64,000 bases of DNA, from positions 248,001-312,000 of the forward strand of contig NZ_BMCU01000001.1 of the NCBI RefSeq assembly GCF_014635345.1. The letters are read 5' to 3'. The stretch comes from Rhodococcoides trifolii (GTDB taxonomy: Bacteria > Actinomycetota > Actinomycetes > Mycobacteriales > Mycobacteriaceae). Position 1 is the stretch's first letter, and each line of letters starts with the position of its first letter. The notes under the pieces are model-generated. The model made no database searches and was not told the DNA's origin. It saw only the letters and a program-made list of their open reading frames with translations. Both the position numbers and the translations under genes were made by a program. This document shows, piece after piece, positions 25,620 through 35,158 of this stretch.

Positions 25620-26039
25620 ATGACCACAACTGCACGTCGTATCGGCCTGGTTCTGCAGATCCTCGTAGTCGCATTTCTGCTGTTCGACGCCGTGACCCAC
25701 ATTCTGAACATTCAAGTAGTCAGGGACGCGTCGGCGGACCTCGGCTTGCGCGACGACATGGCCCCGATCACCGGTGTCGTCATGGCGATCATCCTGGTGA
25801 TTTACGTCGTCCCGGCAACGTCGATCCTGGGCGCAATTCTCCTCACCGGGTACCTCGGTGGCGCGGTGCTGACGAACTGGCGCGTCGAGAAGCCATTGGT
25901 GAGCACCGTCTTCTTCGCAATCTACGTCGGTGTTGCGGCGTGGGGTGCGTTGTACCTGCGCGACGAGCGGGTCCGCAGCATCATCCCGCTGCGGCGGGAA
26001 GCCCGGAGGCCGGTCGGGACACGGACCGGAACCGTCTGA
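25620..26039 (+). CDS. DoxX-like membrane protein
   Basis: This 139-residue protein has four hydrophobic helices ([79 protein letters not shown]), matching the DoxX_2 group. The gene lies opposite the sigma-factor gene with a 71-bp divergent space. DoxX proteins next to ECF sigma factors are often their targets. The ATG at 25620 is chosen. The last 59 bp overlap the end of copA on the other strand. Confidence 0.85.
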   Translation: MTTTARRIGLVLQILVVAFLLFDAVTHILNIQVVRDASADLGLRDDMAPITGVVMAIILVIYVVPATSILGAILLTGYLGGAVLTNWRVEKPLVSTVFFAIYVGVAAWGALYLRDERVRSIIPLRREARRPVGTRTGTV

Positions 26040-28194
26040 GCCGCAGGCTGTTGGTCACCACGAACACCGACGACAACGCCATCGCCGCTCCCGCGAACAT
26101 CGGATTCAGCAGGCCCGCCGCGGCGACGGGGATGGCAGCCACGTTGTAGGCGAACGCCCAGAACAGGTTGGTCTCGATGGTGCGTAACGTGCTGCGCGAC
26201 AATCGGACTGCGTCGACAGCTCCTCTGAGGTCGCCTCGTACCAGCGTCAGGTCGCTTGCCTCGATGGCGACGTCGGTGCCGGTGCCCATGGACAGGCCGA
26301 GGTCCGCGGTGGCAAGAGCAGCGGCGTCGTTCACGCCGTCGCCGACCATGGCCACCACATGTCCCTGCCTCTGCAGTTCGGTGACCGCGTCGACTTTCTG
26401 GTGCGGCAGCACTCCGGCGATGACCTCGTCGATCCCGACCTCGGCGGCGATGGCGCGAGCGGCGCGTTCGTTGTCGCCGGTCAGCATCACGGGGGTGAGG
26501 CCGAGCGCGCGGAGCTCGGAAACAGCTCGAGCCGATGTCGGCTTGACCGTGTCCGAAACGACGACGACGCCCCTGATCTCGTCGTCCCACCCGACGACCA
26601 CCGCCGTCCGGCCGGCACTCTCGGCCTCGTCGAGCGCCCGCTGCGCACCGACGGGGAGGACGCCGCCGTGCAGCTGCGGCCGGCCGACGACCACTCGATG
26701 GCCGTCGACCGTCCCCCGCACGCCGAGGCCGGGGACGTTCTCGAACTGTTCGACGGGGGCGGGATCGTCGGTGACGATAGCGCGCGCGACCGGGTGTTCG
26801 GACCCGTTCTCGACAGCCGAGGCGAAGCGACGGACATCGGTGGCGGTGGCACCACCCTCGGGCACCACGTCGACCAGGGTCATGACACCGGTGGTGATGG
26901 TGCCCGTCTTGTCCAACACGATGGTGTCGATCGTGCGCGTGCTTTCCAGTACTTCGGGTCCCTTGATCAGTACGCCCAGCTGAGCGCCGCGACCGGTGCC
27001 CACCATCAGGGCGGTGGGCGTCGCGAGGCCGAGAGCGCAGGGGCAGGCGATGATGAGCACCGAGACGGCTGCGGTGAACGCCGCCGTCCAGGAACCGGTG
27101 GCGAGCAGCCAGCCCACCAGCGTCAGGGCGGCGAGGCCGATGACCACGGGGACGAACACTCCCGAGATTCGATCGGCGAGCCGCTGGGCCTGCGCTTTGC
27201 CGTTCTGCGCGTCCTCGACCAGCCGTGCCATTCGCGCCAGCTGGGTATCCGATCCGACGCGGGTTACCGTCACGACCAGCCGCCCGCCGACGTTCACCGT
27301 CGCCCCGACGACGGCGTCACCGGGAGCGACCTCGACCGGCACCGATTCCCCGGTCAGAAGTGAGACGTCGAGTGCTGAGGTGCCGTCGGCCACGACACCG
27401 TCGGTTGCCACCTTCTCCCCCGGTCGAACGACGAAGGTGTCCCCCACGACCAGCGTGTCGACGGGTACGAGCTGCTCGCGACCGTCCCGCAGCACCGACA
27501 CGTCCTTGGCGCCCATGTCGAGCAGTGCTCGAAGTGCCGCGCCCGCCCGACGCTTGGACCGCGCTTCCAGGTAGCGACCCGCGATGATGAAGGTGGTGAC
27601 CCCGGCCGCGGCTTCGAGGTAGATGTTTCCGGAACCGTCGGACCGGGAGACGGTGAACTCGAACGCGTGCCGCATTCCCTGCATGCCGGCCGTGCCGAAG
27701 AACAGGGCGTACAGCGACCACCCGAAGGCAGCGAGGGTTCCGACGGAGACGAGTGTGTCCATTGTCGCAGCGCCGTGACGCAGATTCGTCCATGCGGCGA
27801 CGTGGAACGGCCATCCCGCCCACACCACGACGGGCGCGGCCAAGGTGAGGGACAGCCATTGCCAGTTGTCGAACTGCAGCGCCGGAATCATCGCCATGAG
27901 CACGACGGGGACACTGAGGACCGTCGAGATCAGCAGTCGTCGACGAAGCAGGTCGGTCGGGTCCGGCTCGACCGGCTGCGGCAGTGCCGCGCTGTACCCG
28001 GCCTTCTCGACGGCGGCGATCAGCACCTCGGTCGACGCGGTGCCGGGGTGAATGCTCGCCTTCTCCGTCGCGTAGTTGACGGTGGCGCTGACGCCGTCGA
28101 TCTTGTTGAGTCGCTTCTCGATTCGGTTGGCGCACGACGCGCAGGTCATGCCGCTGATGGCGAGCTCGACTCGCTCTCCTGCCGGGGCGCTCAC
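25981..28194 (-). CDS. copA: Copper-translocating P1B-type ATPase
   Basis: This 737-residue pump has one N-terminal heavy-metal domain ([17 protein letters not shown]), eight membrane helices with the CPC metal motif [13 protein letters not shown], actuator motif LLTGES, phosphorylation motif DKTGTITTG, the SEHPVARAI His-Pro motif and the hinge [10 protein letters not shown]. It exports Cu(I) from the cytosol. The start GTG at 28194 overlaps the copZ stop (GTGA), giving a coupled copZ-copA operon. The longer in-frame reading to 28515 is antisense sequence. Its 3' end overlaps the convergent DoxX gene by 59 bp. Confidence 0.95.
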   Translation of the reverse strand: MSAPAGERVELAISGMTCASCANRIEKRLNKIDGVSATVNYATEKASIHPGTASTEVLIAAVEKAGYSAALPQPVEPDPTDLLRRRLLISTVLSVPVVLMAMIPALQFDNWQWLSLTLAAPVVVWAGWPFHVAAWTNLRHGAATMDTLVSVGTLAAFGWSLYALFFGTAGMQGMRHAFEFTVSRSDGSGNIYLEAAAGVTTFIIAGRYLEARSKRRAGAALRALLDMGAKDVSVLRDGREQLVPVDTLVVGDTFVVRPGEKVATDGVVADGTSALDVSLLTGESVPVEVAPGDAVVGATVNVGGRLVVTVTRVGSDTQLARMARLVEDAQNGKAQAQRLADRISGVFVPVVIGLAALTLVGWLLATGSWTAAFTAAVSVLIIACPCALGLATPTALMVGTGRGAQLGVLIKGPEVLESTRTIDTIVLDKTGTITTGVMTLVDVVPEGGATATDVRRFASAVENGSEHPVARAIVTDDPAPVEQFENVPGLGVRGTVDGHRVVVGRPQLHGGVLPVGAQRALDEAESAGRTAVVVGWDDEIRGVVVVSDTVKPTSARAVSELRALGLTPVMLTGDNERAARAIAAEVGIDEVIAGVLPHQKVDAVTELQRQGHVVAMVGDGVNDAAALATADLGLSMGTGTDVAIEASDLTLVRGDLRGAVDAVRLSRSTLRTIETNLFWAFAYNVAAIPVAAAGLLNPMFAGAAMALSSVFVVTNSLRLRRFRSVSRPASGLPAAAG

Positions 28195-28433
28195 GAGCGG
28201 GAAGGCCGGAGGCCGGCCGGATTCGGTGGGCCGGCCAGCTCGTACCCGGCCTCGTCGACCGCGTCGACGAGGTCCTGCGTCGCAATCGGCTCGTCGGAGG
28301 TGACCACGACGTGACCCGAAGTCAGATCGACCTCGACCGCAGTAACGCCGGGTATGTTCTCGATCTCTTCGGTCACGGCGGAGACGCAGTGTGCACACGT
28401 CATACCGACGACGGTGATGTCCTCTGTGATCAT
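28191..28433 (-). CDS. copZ: Copper chaperone (heavy-metal-associated domain)
   Basis: This 80-residue protein has a single HMA ferredoxin-like fold with the Cu(I)-binding motif GMTCAHC (residues 10-16), followed by a short Pro/Arg-rich tail. It hands copper to CopA, translated from an overlapping GTG start. A copper-type operator lies 11 bp upstream of the ATG. Length and motif are standard for actinobacterial CopZ. Confidence 0.94.
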   Translation of the reverse strand: MITEDITVVGMTCAHCVSAVTEEIENIPGVTAVEVDLTSGHVVVTSDEPIATQDLVDAVDEAGYELAGPPNPAGLRPSRS

Positions 28434-28443
28434 GAGGTCGATG

Positions 28444-28460
28444 ATACCCCCCTAGGGTAT
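28444..28460. promoter_or_regulatory. Copper-responsive operator (CsoR/CueR-type) upstream of copZ
   Basis: ATACCC-CCCTA-GGGTAT is a perfect 6-bp inverted repeat with a 5-bp centre. The G/C-tract flanked by TATA resembles known CsoR operators of copper-export operons. No csoR or cueR gene lies in this window, so the regulator must be elsewhere. Confidence 0.62.
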
Positions 28461-28597
28461 ATACGGCTACCGGCCAACACGCCCCGTACCCCTGCCCGAC
28501 GCCATATGTACACACGACATGGTTACGCTGGTGAAGCAGAACAGGGGGCGTACAAACCTTGCGCCCTTGCGGTCGGCAAACCGGAAGCGAGACGCCG

Positions 28598-29503
28598 ATG
28601 GAGCTTCGTACGGCCGAACATCCCCGTCCGGATCACTTCCTTCTCCACATCAGCGACACGCATCTGGTCGGTGGCGGACGGGAACTGCACGGCGCCGTCG
28701 ACAGCGAAGCTCGGCTACGGCAGATATTCGCCGAGCTCGAGGCATCGCACGCTCGACCGGACGCGTTGATCTTCACCGGAGACCTCACCGACAAGGGTGA
28801 GCGCGACGCCTACGCCTCGCTGCGAGCCATCGTCGAACCCGTCGCCGAATCGCTCGGGGCCGCCGTCATCTGGGCCATGGGCAATCACGACGACCGGTCG
28901 GCATTCCGCACTCTGCTCCTCGACGAGTCCGCGTCGACCGCTCCCATCCACCGCACGTACGACCTGGACGGACTGCGGGTGGTCACCATCGACACGACAG
29001 TTCCCGGCAAGCACTACGGCGAGATCACCGACGACCAGCTCGGCTGGCTCGCGAACGAGCTGGCCACTCCGGCTCCCCACGGCAGCATCCTGGCGCTGCA
29101 TCACCCACCGGTCCCGTGTGTGCAGGATCTGGCGGTGCTGGTCGAGTTGCGCGACCAGAACCGCCTGGCCGACGTCGTCCGCGGCAGCGACGTCCGGTCC
29201 ATTCTTGCTGGGCACCTGCACTATTCGACGACGGCGACGTTCGCCGGCGTCCCGGTGTCCGTTGCGTCGGCTACCTGCTACACCCAGGACCTCAACGTCC
29301 CGGTCGGCGCGCAGCGTGGGCGCGACGCGGCCCAGGCCTACAACCTGGTGCACGTGTATCAGGACACGGTGGTGCACTCGGTCGTTCCCATCAGCGGCGG
29401 CGACACCGTCGGTGAATACGTTTCGGCGGACGAAACGGCGCGGCGACTGGCCGACGCCGGGGTGCGGATACCGGACAAGCACGAGGCGTTCAGCCGGGCG
29501 TAG
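28598..29503 (+). CDS. Metallophosphoesterase (CpdA/Rv0805-like cyclic-nucleotide phosphodiesterase)
   Basis: This 301-residue protein has all class III phosphodiesterase motifs in order: HISDTHL (D-x-H), [10 protein letters not shown] (G-D), AMGNHDDR (G-N-H-D), [10 protein letters not shown] and ILAGHLHYS (G-H-x-H). The spacing and the long C-terminal tail match Rv0805, which cleaves 2',3'- and 3',5'-cyclic nucleotides and other phosphodiesters. The ATG at 28598 ([16 protein letters not shown]) is chosen over a TTG at 28559. It is convergent with the Stealth gene. Confidence 0.9.
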   Translation: MELRTAEHPRPDHFLLHISDTHLVGGGRELHGAVDSEARLRQIFAELEASHARPDALIFTGDLTDKGERDAYASLRAIVEPVAESLGAAVIWAMGNHDDRSAFRTLLLDESASTAPIHRTYDLDGLRVVTIDTTVPGKHYGEITDDQLGWLANELATPAPHGSILALHHPPVPCVQDLAVLVELRDQNRLADVVRGSDVRSILAGHLHYSTTATFAGVPVSVASATCYTQDLNVPVGAQRGRDAAQAYNLVHVYQDTVVHSVVPISGGDTVGEYVSADETARRLADAGVRIPDKHEAFSRA

Positions 29504-29536
29504 GGCTGGTCAACCGGTCAGAAACCCGGGTGCCCC

Positions 29537-31045
29537 TCAGTCGGAACGGGTGTCGCACTCCCACGGCGCCGGAATCGGGAAGTACCGATCCAGGAAGTCC
29601 GTGACCGCACTGGCCCGCTCGTCCGCATCGATTTCGGGGAAGCTGCCGTCGTTGAGGCAGAAGAAGTCCATGGACCGCTTCATCAACAGGCGATCCATCT
29701 CCCGCAGCCCCTGCCGCATCGTGGTGTCGATGTACTTGACCGACGCCGCGGTCTGCACCACGGCGCGTCCACTGAGCAACGCGTAGTAGTGGTACAGCGA
29801 ATTCGTCACGGAGATATTGGAACTCGCGCGGAAGGTGCTCGCGGCAGTGGCGGCGAACTCGTCGGGGAACTCCTTCTCCAACTCGTACATGACACTGCGG
29901 CGCAACGGGACCGGAGCGTGTTCGAGGTGCCGGGTGGTGACGCGGCCGAAGCGTTGCATCAACAGTCGACGGTTGACGCGAGCCGCGTTCTCGAATCCGC
30001 TGCGCTTCTCGTCGTTGGTGCCCAACCCGATTCGTGTTCCGGCTTCGACGAACATCGTGACGCCACCGGGTGAGAAGAATATCTGCGGGCCGACGGGACG
30101 ACCGAAGAACATGTCGTCGTTGGAGTAGAGGAAGTGTTCCGCCAGACCTTCGATGTGGTGCAGCTGGCACTCGACGGCCTGAGAGTTGTAGGTGGGCAAC
30201 GCATCCTGGTTCTCGAAGAACTCCTCGCTGCGCACGAACGTCACATCGGGGTGCTCGGCGAGCCAGTTCGGGCGAGGGGAGTCCGTGACGACGAAGATGC
30301 GGCGGATCCACGGCGCGTACAGGTGAACCGACCGCAGCGCGTACTTGAGTTCGTCGATCTGCCGGAAGCGTGCCTCGTGGTCGTCGCCTTCTCCGACGAC
30401 GAACTGCCGCAGATGTTCTGCGCGTTCGGCCTGCCATTCGAGGTCGGTTCCGTCGACCCAGGAGAAGACGATGTCGACGTCGAAATCGATGTCCGACGCG
30501 TGGTCGGCGAACATGTTCTCGATGGTCGGCCACTGACGGCCCCACCGCTCGACGGTTCCGCGGATCGCTTCGTCGGGCCGCACCGTGCGACGGGTGAGCG
30601 AGTTCTCGATGGGAAGCACGATCTCGTCGTCGGTGAACAGCCACAGCTCCACCTGGACACCGGTGCCCGCTCCGTAGGTGAGACCGGACGGCACGTGCAC
30701 TCGGGGGCGGAACAACCGGAAGATGCGGGCCTGTGACGTGGAGGACAACTGACCGTCGGCGACGAGCAGGGTCGGCGCCTTCTTCGCGTCGACAGGCTTG
30801 GAGTAGAACGGCTCGTTCGCGAAGGCGGAGACCAGCGCGGCGCGCAGCTCCCGCCGGACCGACCAGTCGACGGCGATGACGGGCCGCTCGTCGTTTCCTC
30901 GCACGAGCAGGTAGCGGATGCCGGCGGCGTCGAGCACGTCGCGAATGAACAGCAGGTCCTCGACCATGGCCTCGAACGGGGTGGTCTCGGTGATGGAGAG
31001 GGCGAACCGGTCCCTGCTCCGGACGATGTCGGCGCGTTCGAACAA
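29537..31045 (-). CDS. Stealth-family capsular polysaccharide phosphotransferase (CpsY-like)
   Basis: This 502-residue protein has the Stealth conserved regions: FDVDIVFSWVDGTDLEWQ (CR1), ELKYALRSVHLYAPWIRRIFVVTDSPRPNWL (CR2, largest), GLAEHFLYSNDDMFFGRPV and a C-terminal segment around FFCLNDGSF (CR4). These enzymes transfer hexose-1-phosphate from a nucleotide sugar to build phosphodiester-linked surface glycans; mycobacterial CpsY (Rv0806c) is a relative. The listed TTG start at 31045 is the most upstream canonical start codon. Family-like coding (ARLFERADIV preceded by VQRASAASR) continues about 33 codons further, to an ATC codon at 31144 behind a strong AAGGAAGG, so the true N-terminus may be longer. 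Confidence 0.87.
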   Translation of the reverse strand: MFERADIVRSRDRFALSITETTPFEAMVEDLLFIRDVLDAAGIRYLLVRGNDERPVIAVDWSVRRELRAALVSAFANEPFYSKPVDAKKAPTLLVADGQLSSTSQARIFRLFRPRVHVPSGLTYGAGTGVQVELWLFTDDEIVLPIENSLTRRTVRPDEAIRGTVERWGRQWPTIENMFADHASDIDFDVDIVFSWVDGTDLEWQAERAEHLRQFVVGEGDDHEARFRQIDELKYALRSVHLYAPWIRRIFVVTDSPRPNWLAEHPDVTFVRSEEFFENQDALPTYNSQAVECQLHHIEGLAEHFLYSNDDMFFGRPVGPQIFFSPGGVTMFVEAGTRIGLGTNDEKRSGFENAARVNRRLLMQRFGRVTTRHLEHAPVPLRRSVMYELEKEFPDEFAATAASTFRASSNISVTNSLYHYYALLSGRAVVQTAASVKYIDTTMRQGLREMDRLLMKRSMDFFCLNDGSFPEIDADERASAVTDFLDRYFPIPAPWECDTRSD

Positions 31046-31179
31046 ACGGGCGCGTGACGCAGCCGAGGCACGTTGGACGTCCTCGTGATCATCGCTCTCG
31101 GGTGATCCGAAGTAGACGTCGGGCGGGGCAGTGAACTGAGTGATGACGGTCCTTCCTTCTTCTCGTGCGTCCTCCTATT

Positions 31180-31905
31180 CTATTCGGCTGCGGGAGGCGC
31201 GGTGACCGCGTCGCCGCGGAGACGACCCAGGGCATTCTGGACATGTTGCAGGTGGCGGCTCATCGCCTCGGACGCGTCGTCGCCCGACCCGTCGACGATG
31301 GCGTCGACGATCGAGCGATGTTCGATGTCGGACCGCTCCCGCCGGTCGGGAAGCACGTTGACCATTTCCGACTGTCCGGCCAGGGCATCGCGGATCTGGG
31401 CGATGACCGCGGCGAAGACGTCGTTGCCACTGGCCTGTGCGATCAACAGGTGGAACTCGGCGTCCAAGCGCACCCAGGTCTTGGGATCGGGCTCGGCCAG
31501 CATGGTGTCGAACAGCTGCCGCAGGGCGTCGGCCTGCTCGGGAGTGCGGCGGACCGCGGCGAGAGCGGCGGCGGGAACCTCGATGTGAGGTCGCGCTTCG
31601 CGCAGCGCGTCCACGGTGTACGCCCCGAAGGTGGGGTTCGCGGCCACCTCCGATGCGACGACGAACGTCCCCTTACCCGTGTGGGTCTCCGTCAAGCCGA
31701 GGGTGGTGGTCGAGCGCAGCGCTTCGCGCACGACGGACCGGCTCACGCCGAACTTGGTAGCGAGCGCAGCCTCGGACGGCAACCTCTCGCCGACGACCAG
31801 TTCGCCGCCCTCGATCGCGGCTCTGAGGTCGGACAGCACCGCTTCGGCGGCGCCGACGCGGACGGTGGAGGGCTGCTTGCGTGCCCAGCTGTCTGACAGG
31901 CTCAT
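31180..31905 (-). CDS. GntR-family (FadR/FCD) transcriptional regulator
   Basis: This 241-residue regulator has a winged helix (RLPSEAALATKFGVSRSVVREALRSTTTLGLTETHTGKGTFV) and an all-helical FCD ligand domain with metal-site residues in RLDAEFHLLIAQASGN and HRSIVDAIVDG. FCD regulators sense organic acids or similar metabolites. The ATG at 31905 is used. It is divergent from a second GntR gene with a 52-bp shared promoter. It may control the transporter cluster to the right, which carries paired palindromic operators. Confidence 0.9.
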   Translation of the reverse strand: MSLSDSWARKQPSTVRVGAAEAVLSDLRAAIEGGELVVGERLPSEAALATKFGVSRSVVREALRSTTTLGLTETHTGKGTFVVASEVAANPTFGAYTVDALREARPHIEVPAAALAAVRRTPEQADALRQLFDTMLAEPDPKTWVRLDAEFHLLIAQASGNDVFAAVIAQIRDALAGQSEMVNVLPDRRERSDIEHRSIVDAIVDGSGDDASEAMSRHLQHVQNALGRLRGDAVTAPPAAE

Positions 31906-31957
31906 GGCGTCACTGTGATGCATCGGTGCGTCGGCGGCAAGTTCTAGACTTCTCCGT

Positions 31958-32563
31958 GTGGCGTTCCCCGACTCTCGTGCCGACGATTCACCCGGTGCGA
32001 TGGTTGCCAGTGGGCTGCGTGAGAAGATCCTGGCTCGCGAACTCGTCCCCGGTGAGCGACTGATCGAAGAGTCGATCGCCAAGAGATTCGGCGTGTCGCG
32101 CGTGCCCGTGCGGGAGGCTCTCGCGCAGCTCGAGAGCGAAGGATTCGTCACCATCGTTCGCTACCGGGGGGCGACGGTCTCGGAGTCGCTCGCCAAGGAC
32201 AGTCACGAGCTGTTGCAGGTGCGGCGCGGGCTCGAGGTGCTGGCTGCTCAACTCGCCGCCGAGAACCGAGGCGGAGACGCCGCGGACGAGCTCTCTGCCA
32301 TCGCGCGGGGTCAAGCAACCGACTCTCCCTTCCACGACCTCGTGGCAGTAGCGTCCGGAAACGGCCACCTGCGCGAGATGGTGGCGTCCATCAATCGCCG
32401 CCTGTCCTGGGGGTTCGGCCAGAATCCGGAGGCGTCTTTCGACGACCACGCCGTGCTGGCCCGCGCGATCCTGGGTGGAGCGCAGGTGCAAGCGGCGTTC
32501 TTGATGGCAGAGCATCTGAGTCGCGACGAACAGTACTTTGCCGACAAATGGGATACGGATTAG
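31958..32563 (+). CDS. GntR-family (FCD) transcriptional regulator
   Basis: This 201-residue regulator has the HTH KILARELVPGERLIEESIAKRFGVSRVPVREALAQLESEGFV and a short FCD domain (HDLVAVASGNGHLREMVASI, DDHAVLARAILGG). It is about 20 residues shorter than usual in the C-terminal domain. The GTG at 31958 starts MAFPDSRADDS; a TAGACT box just upstream suggests leaderless translation. The gene reads toward the MFS transporter cluster, and two TTGTATACAA sites follow its stop, so it is the prime candidate repressor. Confidence 0.88.
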   Translation: MAFPDSRADDSPGAMVASGLREKILARELVPGERLIEESIAKRFGVSRVPVREALAQLESEGFVTIVRYRGATVSESLAKDSHELLQVRRGLEVLAAQLAAENRGGDAADELSAIARGQATDSPFHDLVAVASGNGHLREMVASINRRLSWGFGQNPEASFDDHAVLARAILGGAQVQAAFLMAEHLSRDEQYFADKWDTD

Positions 32564-32580
32564 CTATCTGACAGACAAGG

Positions 32581-32590
32581 TTGTATACAA
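32581..32590. promoter_or_regulatory. GntR-type operator 1
   Basis: A perfect 10-bp palindrome TTGTATACAA, of the type bound by FCD-class GntR regulators, 17 bp after the GntR stop and in the leader region of the MFS gene. Confidence 0.62.
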
Positions 32591-32654
32591 AACAGTGTGA
32601 TGTGCGGTCTTCGTAACGTGAACGACACCGGTAATAACGGGTGCGTTACATTGA

Positions 32655-32664
32655 TTGTATACAA
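32655..32664. promoter_or_regulatory. GntR-type operator 2
   Basis: An exact second copy of TTGTATACAA, 74 bp centre to centre from the first (about seven helical turns), 88 bp before the MFS start. Two sites on the same helix face suggest cooperative binding or looping. Confidence 0.62.
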
Positions 32665-32752
32665 ATTGGGACAGCGAGTTCGAGAGTGATTCGGCCTCGC
32701 TTCGCCACGGCAACCGCCCCTGGCGTTCCGCTCCCACGCACCGGAGTCCGCC

Positions 32753-34213
32753 ATGTCCATCACGTTCCCGCGTTTCTCGAAGTCGTCCGGAAGCCAGCCT
32801 CCCCCGCTCACCCCCGACGTACCCGCAACCGGCCTGACCGCTGCGCTCGATCGCATCGGGTTCACCCGAGTTCAGTTCTTCGTCATCGCATTGCTGATGG
32901 CCGGGCTGTTCTTCGACAGTCTCGAACAGAACTCGACCGGGGCCATGGGCCCTCTCCTCAAGGATTCGTTCGGTATCGGCAATGCCGAACTGACACTGAT
33001 CAATACGGCCACGGTGCTCGGTGGTCTCGCCGGACGACTCATCGGCGGGTACATGGCCGACCGCTGGGGACGCCGAGTCGCGTTGAGCGCCAACCTACTT
33101 GTCTACACACTGGGTGGGCTGATCAGCGCCGCCGCGGTCAACTACGAGATGCTGCTCACCAGCCGCTTCATCGTGGGCATCGGTCTCGGTGGCGAATTCA
33201 CCGTGGGTCTGGCGATCCTCGCCGAGCTGGTCGCCACTCGTCACCGCGGCTCTTTGCTTGCGACGCTGAACATTTCGTCCGGCGGCATCGGCAACATCGC
33301 ATCGTTCGGATTCTTCCTGCTGGTTCTCGGCCCGCTCGGCGGACTGCTCGGTGGTCCGGACACCTCGTGGCGCTGGACCTACGTCATCCTGGCCGTTCCC
33401 GCACTCCTGGTCGTGTTCTTCCGTCGCTATCTGCCCGAGTCCCCTCGATTCCTGTTGTCGAAGGGCCGTGTCGACGACGCGAACCGCACGCTCACCAAGC
33501 TCGCCAGCGGCTCGATCAAGGGGCTTCGCGATCCGGGTCCGACGAAGCAGTTCGTCACCGCCGCAGACGTTCTCCCGCACACCAAGACGTCCTACCTCGA
33601 AGTGTTCAAGGGTGTCAGCCTGCGGCGCACGGCCGCCATCGGTTCCGCCTCCTGGATGTCCTTCGGCGCACAGGTGACGCTGCTCTTCCTCATGCCGATC
33701 CTTCTCGTCGACCGCGGCTACTCGCTGAGCGATTCGCTGGCCTTCACGATGATCATGAACATCGGCAGCCTGTTCGGCGCATGCGCAGCGTGCTACATCG
33801 CCGGCAAGGTGCCCCGTCGTGTGACCGTCATGAGTGCCGCCGTCCTGGGGTGCATCTCGGCCATCTCCTTCGCCGTGTTTGCACAGAACACCTTCCTGAT
33901 CCTGTTGCTGGGCGCCATCTTCCAGTTCTTCACGATGTTCATGAACACCATGTTGTCGGTGTGGACTCCGGAACTGTTCCCGACGTCCATCCGCGCCATG
34001 GGTGCCTCCGTCGTCAACGGCATCGGCAACGTCGCAGGAGCCGTCATGCCGTTCGCCGCTCTGTTCTTCTTCGATCGGGCCGGTATCGCCGGGGTGTTCT
34101 TGATGATCGCCGGCATGTACGCCCTGCTGGTCGTCGCCGCCAGGTTCGGCCCCGAAACGTTCGGCAAGTCCCTCGAAACCGTCACCGAAGCTCCGGTACT
34201 CGTCAACGCCTAG
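32753..34213 (+). CDS. MFS transporter (sugar porter / metabolite:H+ symporter type)
   Basis: This 486-residue protein has 12 predicted helices and MFS signatures: AGRLIGGYMADRWGRRVAL (motif A between helices 2 and 3), RFIVGIGLGGEFTVGLAILAEL and LPESPRFLLSKGR after helix 6, and ELFPTSIRAMG near helix 10. The LPESPRF and ELFPT motifs mark the sugar-porter/AAHS-like branch used for sugars, aromatic acids and other organic acids. It is the first gene of a cluster with a THI5-like protein and an ornithine-cyclodeaminase-like enzyme, and it is preceded by two GntR operators. Confidence 0.9.
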   Translation: MSITFPRFSKSSGSQPPPLTPDVPATGLTAALDRIGFTRVQFFVIALLMAGLFFDSLEQNSTGAMGPLLKDSFGIGNAELTLINTATVLGGLAGRLIGGYMADRWGRRVALSANLLVYTLGGLISAAAVNYEMLLTSRFIVGIGLGGEFTVGLAILAELVATRHRGSLLATLNISSGGIGNIASFGFFLLVLGPLGGLLGGPDTSWRWTYVILAVPALLVVFFRRYLPESPRFLLSKGRVDDANRTLTKLASGSIKGLRDPGPTKQFVTAADVLPHTKTSYLEVFKGVSLRRTAAIGSASWMSFGAQVTLLFLMPILLVDRGYSLSDSLAFTMIMNIGSLFGACAACYIAGKVPRRVTVMSAAVLGCISAISFAVFAQNTFLILLLGAIFQFFTMFMNTMLSVWTPELFPTSIRAMGASVVNGIGNVAGAVMPFAALFFFDRAGIAGVFLMIAGMYALLVVAARFGPETFGKSLETVTEAPVLVNA

Positions 34214-34235
34214 CAACACCCCCCGAGAGAAAGTA

Positions 34236-35156
34236 GTGTCACCGATGCTGGAATTGTCCATCTCCGCCACCGCGCGCGGACTGAACTACCTACCCGAGTA
34301 CTACGCTGATCAGACGGGGCTCTTCGCCGATCACGGTGTGCACGTGACGAACACGGCCAAGGACCCGTGGACGGGTGTGCTCGACGATCTCGAGAGCGGT
34401 GCCGCAGACGTCGCCCTCGGAGGGCTGTGGGTCCCCGGGATGTACTGGGGCAGCTCGCGTGAGCTGACCGTCTTCGCTCAGGTGAACCACCAGTTCCCGA
34501 AGGCACTCGTCACGCGGACTCCCGAACCGTCATTCGCATGGTCCGATCTCACCGGCCGCACCGTGCTGGCCCCGGGTATCGGCGGCAGCGCGCCGTACGC
34601 CTTCACCGCGGGCCTCGTCCGGGAGTCGGGCACCGACCCGGCGTCGATCACCTGGCTTCGCGACCTCTCCACCCCGATGTACGTCGAGATGTTCGAAGCC
34701 GGACTGGGCGACGCGATCGTCCTCGACATCACGACGGCGCAATTGATGCAGGACAAGGGAACCGGATTCATCGCCATCGAGTACACGGAAGCCGGCGGGC
34801 TCGGCCCGAACAGCGTGTACTACTGCCGCACGGACCGCGTCGACGAACTGCGTGAGCGCCTCGTGCGGTTCACCGGAGCCCTCGCGCAGTCGATGGACCG
34901 CATGCAGTCGGTCACGGCGGGGGACCTCGAGGGCATCATGGCGCAGTACTGGCCGCAGCTGCCCATGCCGACGCTCCTCGCGTCGTGCACACGGATGCTG
35001 AACTCGCGTACGTGGGACACCGTTCGCATCGATGCGGACGCCACGGATCGGTGGATGGGGATTCTCGAGGACGAGAAGATGGTGCGCAAGGCACCGTCGT
35101 TCGGTGATCTCGTCGACACGTCCATCGTCGACGCTGCTCTCGCGCCCACCCGCTGA
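34236..35156 (+). CDS. NMT1/THI5-like protein without signal peptide
   Basis: This 306-residue protein has the periplasmic-binding type II fold of the NMT1/THI5 group: LNYLPEYYADQTGLFADHGVHV, DDLESGAADVALGGLW, LTGRTVLAPGIGGSAPYAF and FEAGLGDAIVLDITTAQLM. Transport-associated members carry a lipoprotein signal; this one starts MSPMLELSISATARG with none, so it is probably a cytoplasmic enzyme or sensor. It begins 23 bp after the MFS gene and ends 3 bp before the cyclodeaminase-like gene, so all three act together. The GTG at 34236 has a GAGAAAG upstream; an ATG at 34245 is an alternative. Confidence 0.8.
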   Translation: MSPMLELSISATARGLNYLPEYYADQTGLFADHGVHVTNTAKDPWTGVLDDLESGAADVALGGLWVPGMYWGSSRELTVFAQVNHQFPKALVTRTPEPSFAWSDLTGRTVLAPGIGGSAPYAFTAGLVRESGTDPASITWLRDLSTPMYVEMFEAGLGDAIVLDITTAQLMQDKGTGFIAIEYTEAGGLGPNSVYYCRTDRVDELRERLVRFTGALAQSMDRMQSVTAGDLEGIMAQYWPQLPMPTLLASCTRMLNSRTWDTVRIDADATDRWMGILEDEKMVRKAPSFGDLVDTSIVDAALAPTR

Positions 35157-35158
35157 CG

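Noticed and set aside
30241-31092. ATG at 31092 in another frame as evidence of a frameshift in the Stealth gene
   Set aside because: That frame gives a Ser/Pro/Arg-rich shadow product, while family-like sequence continues upstream in the original frame without a shift.
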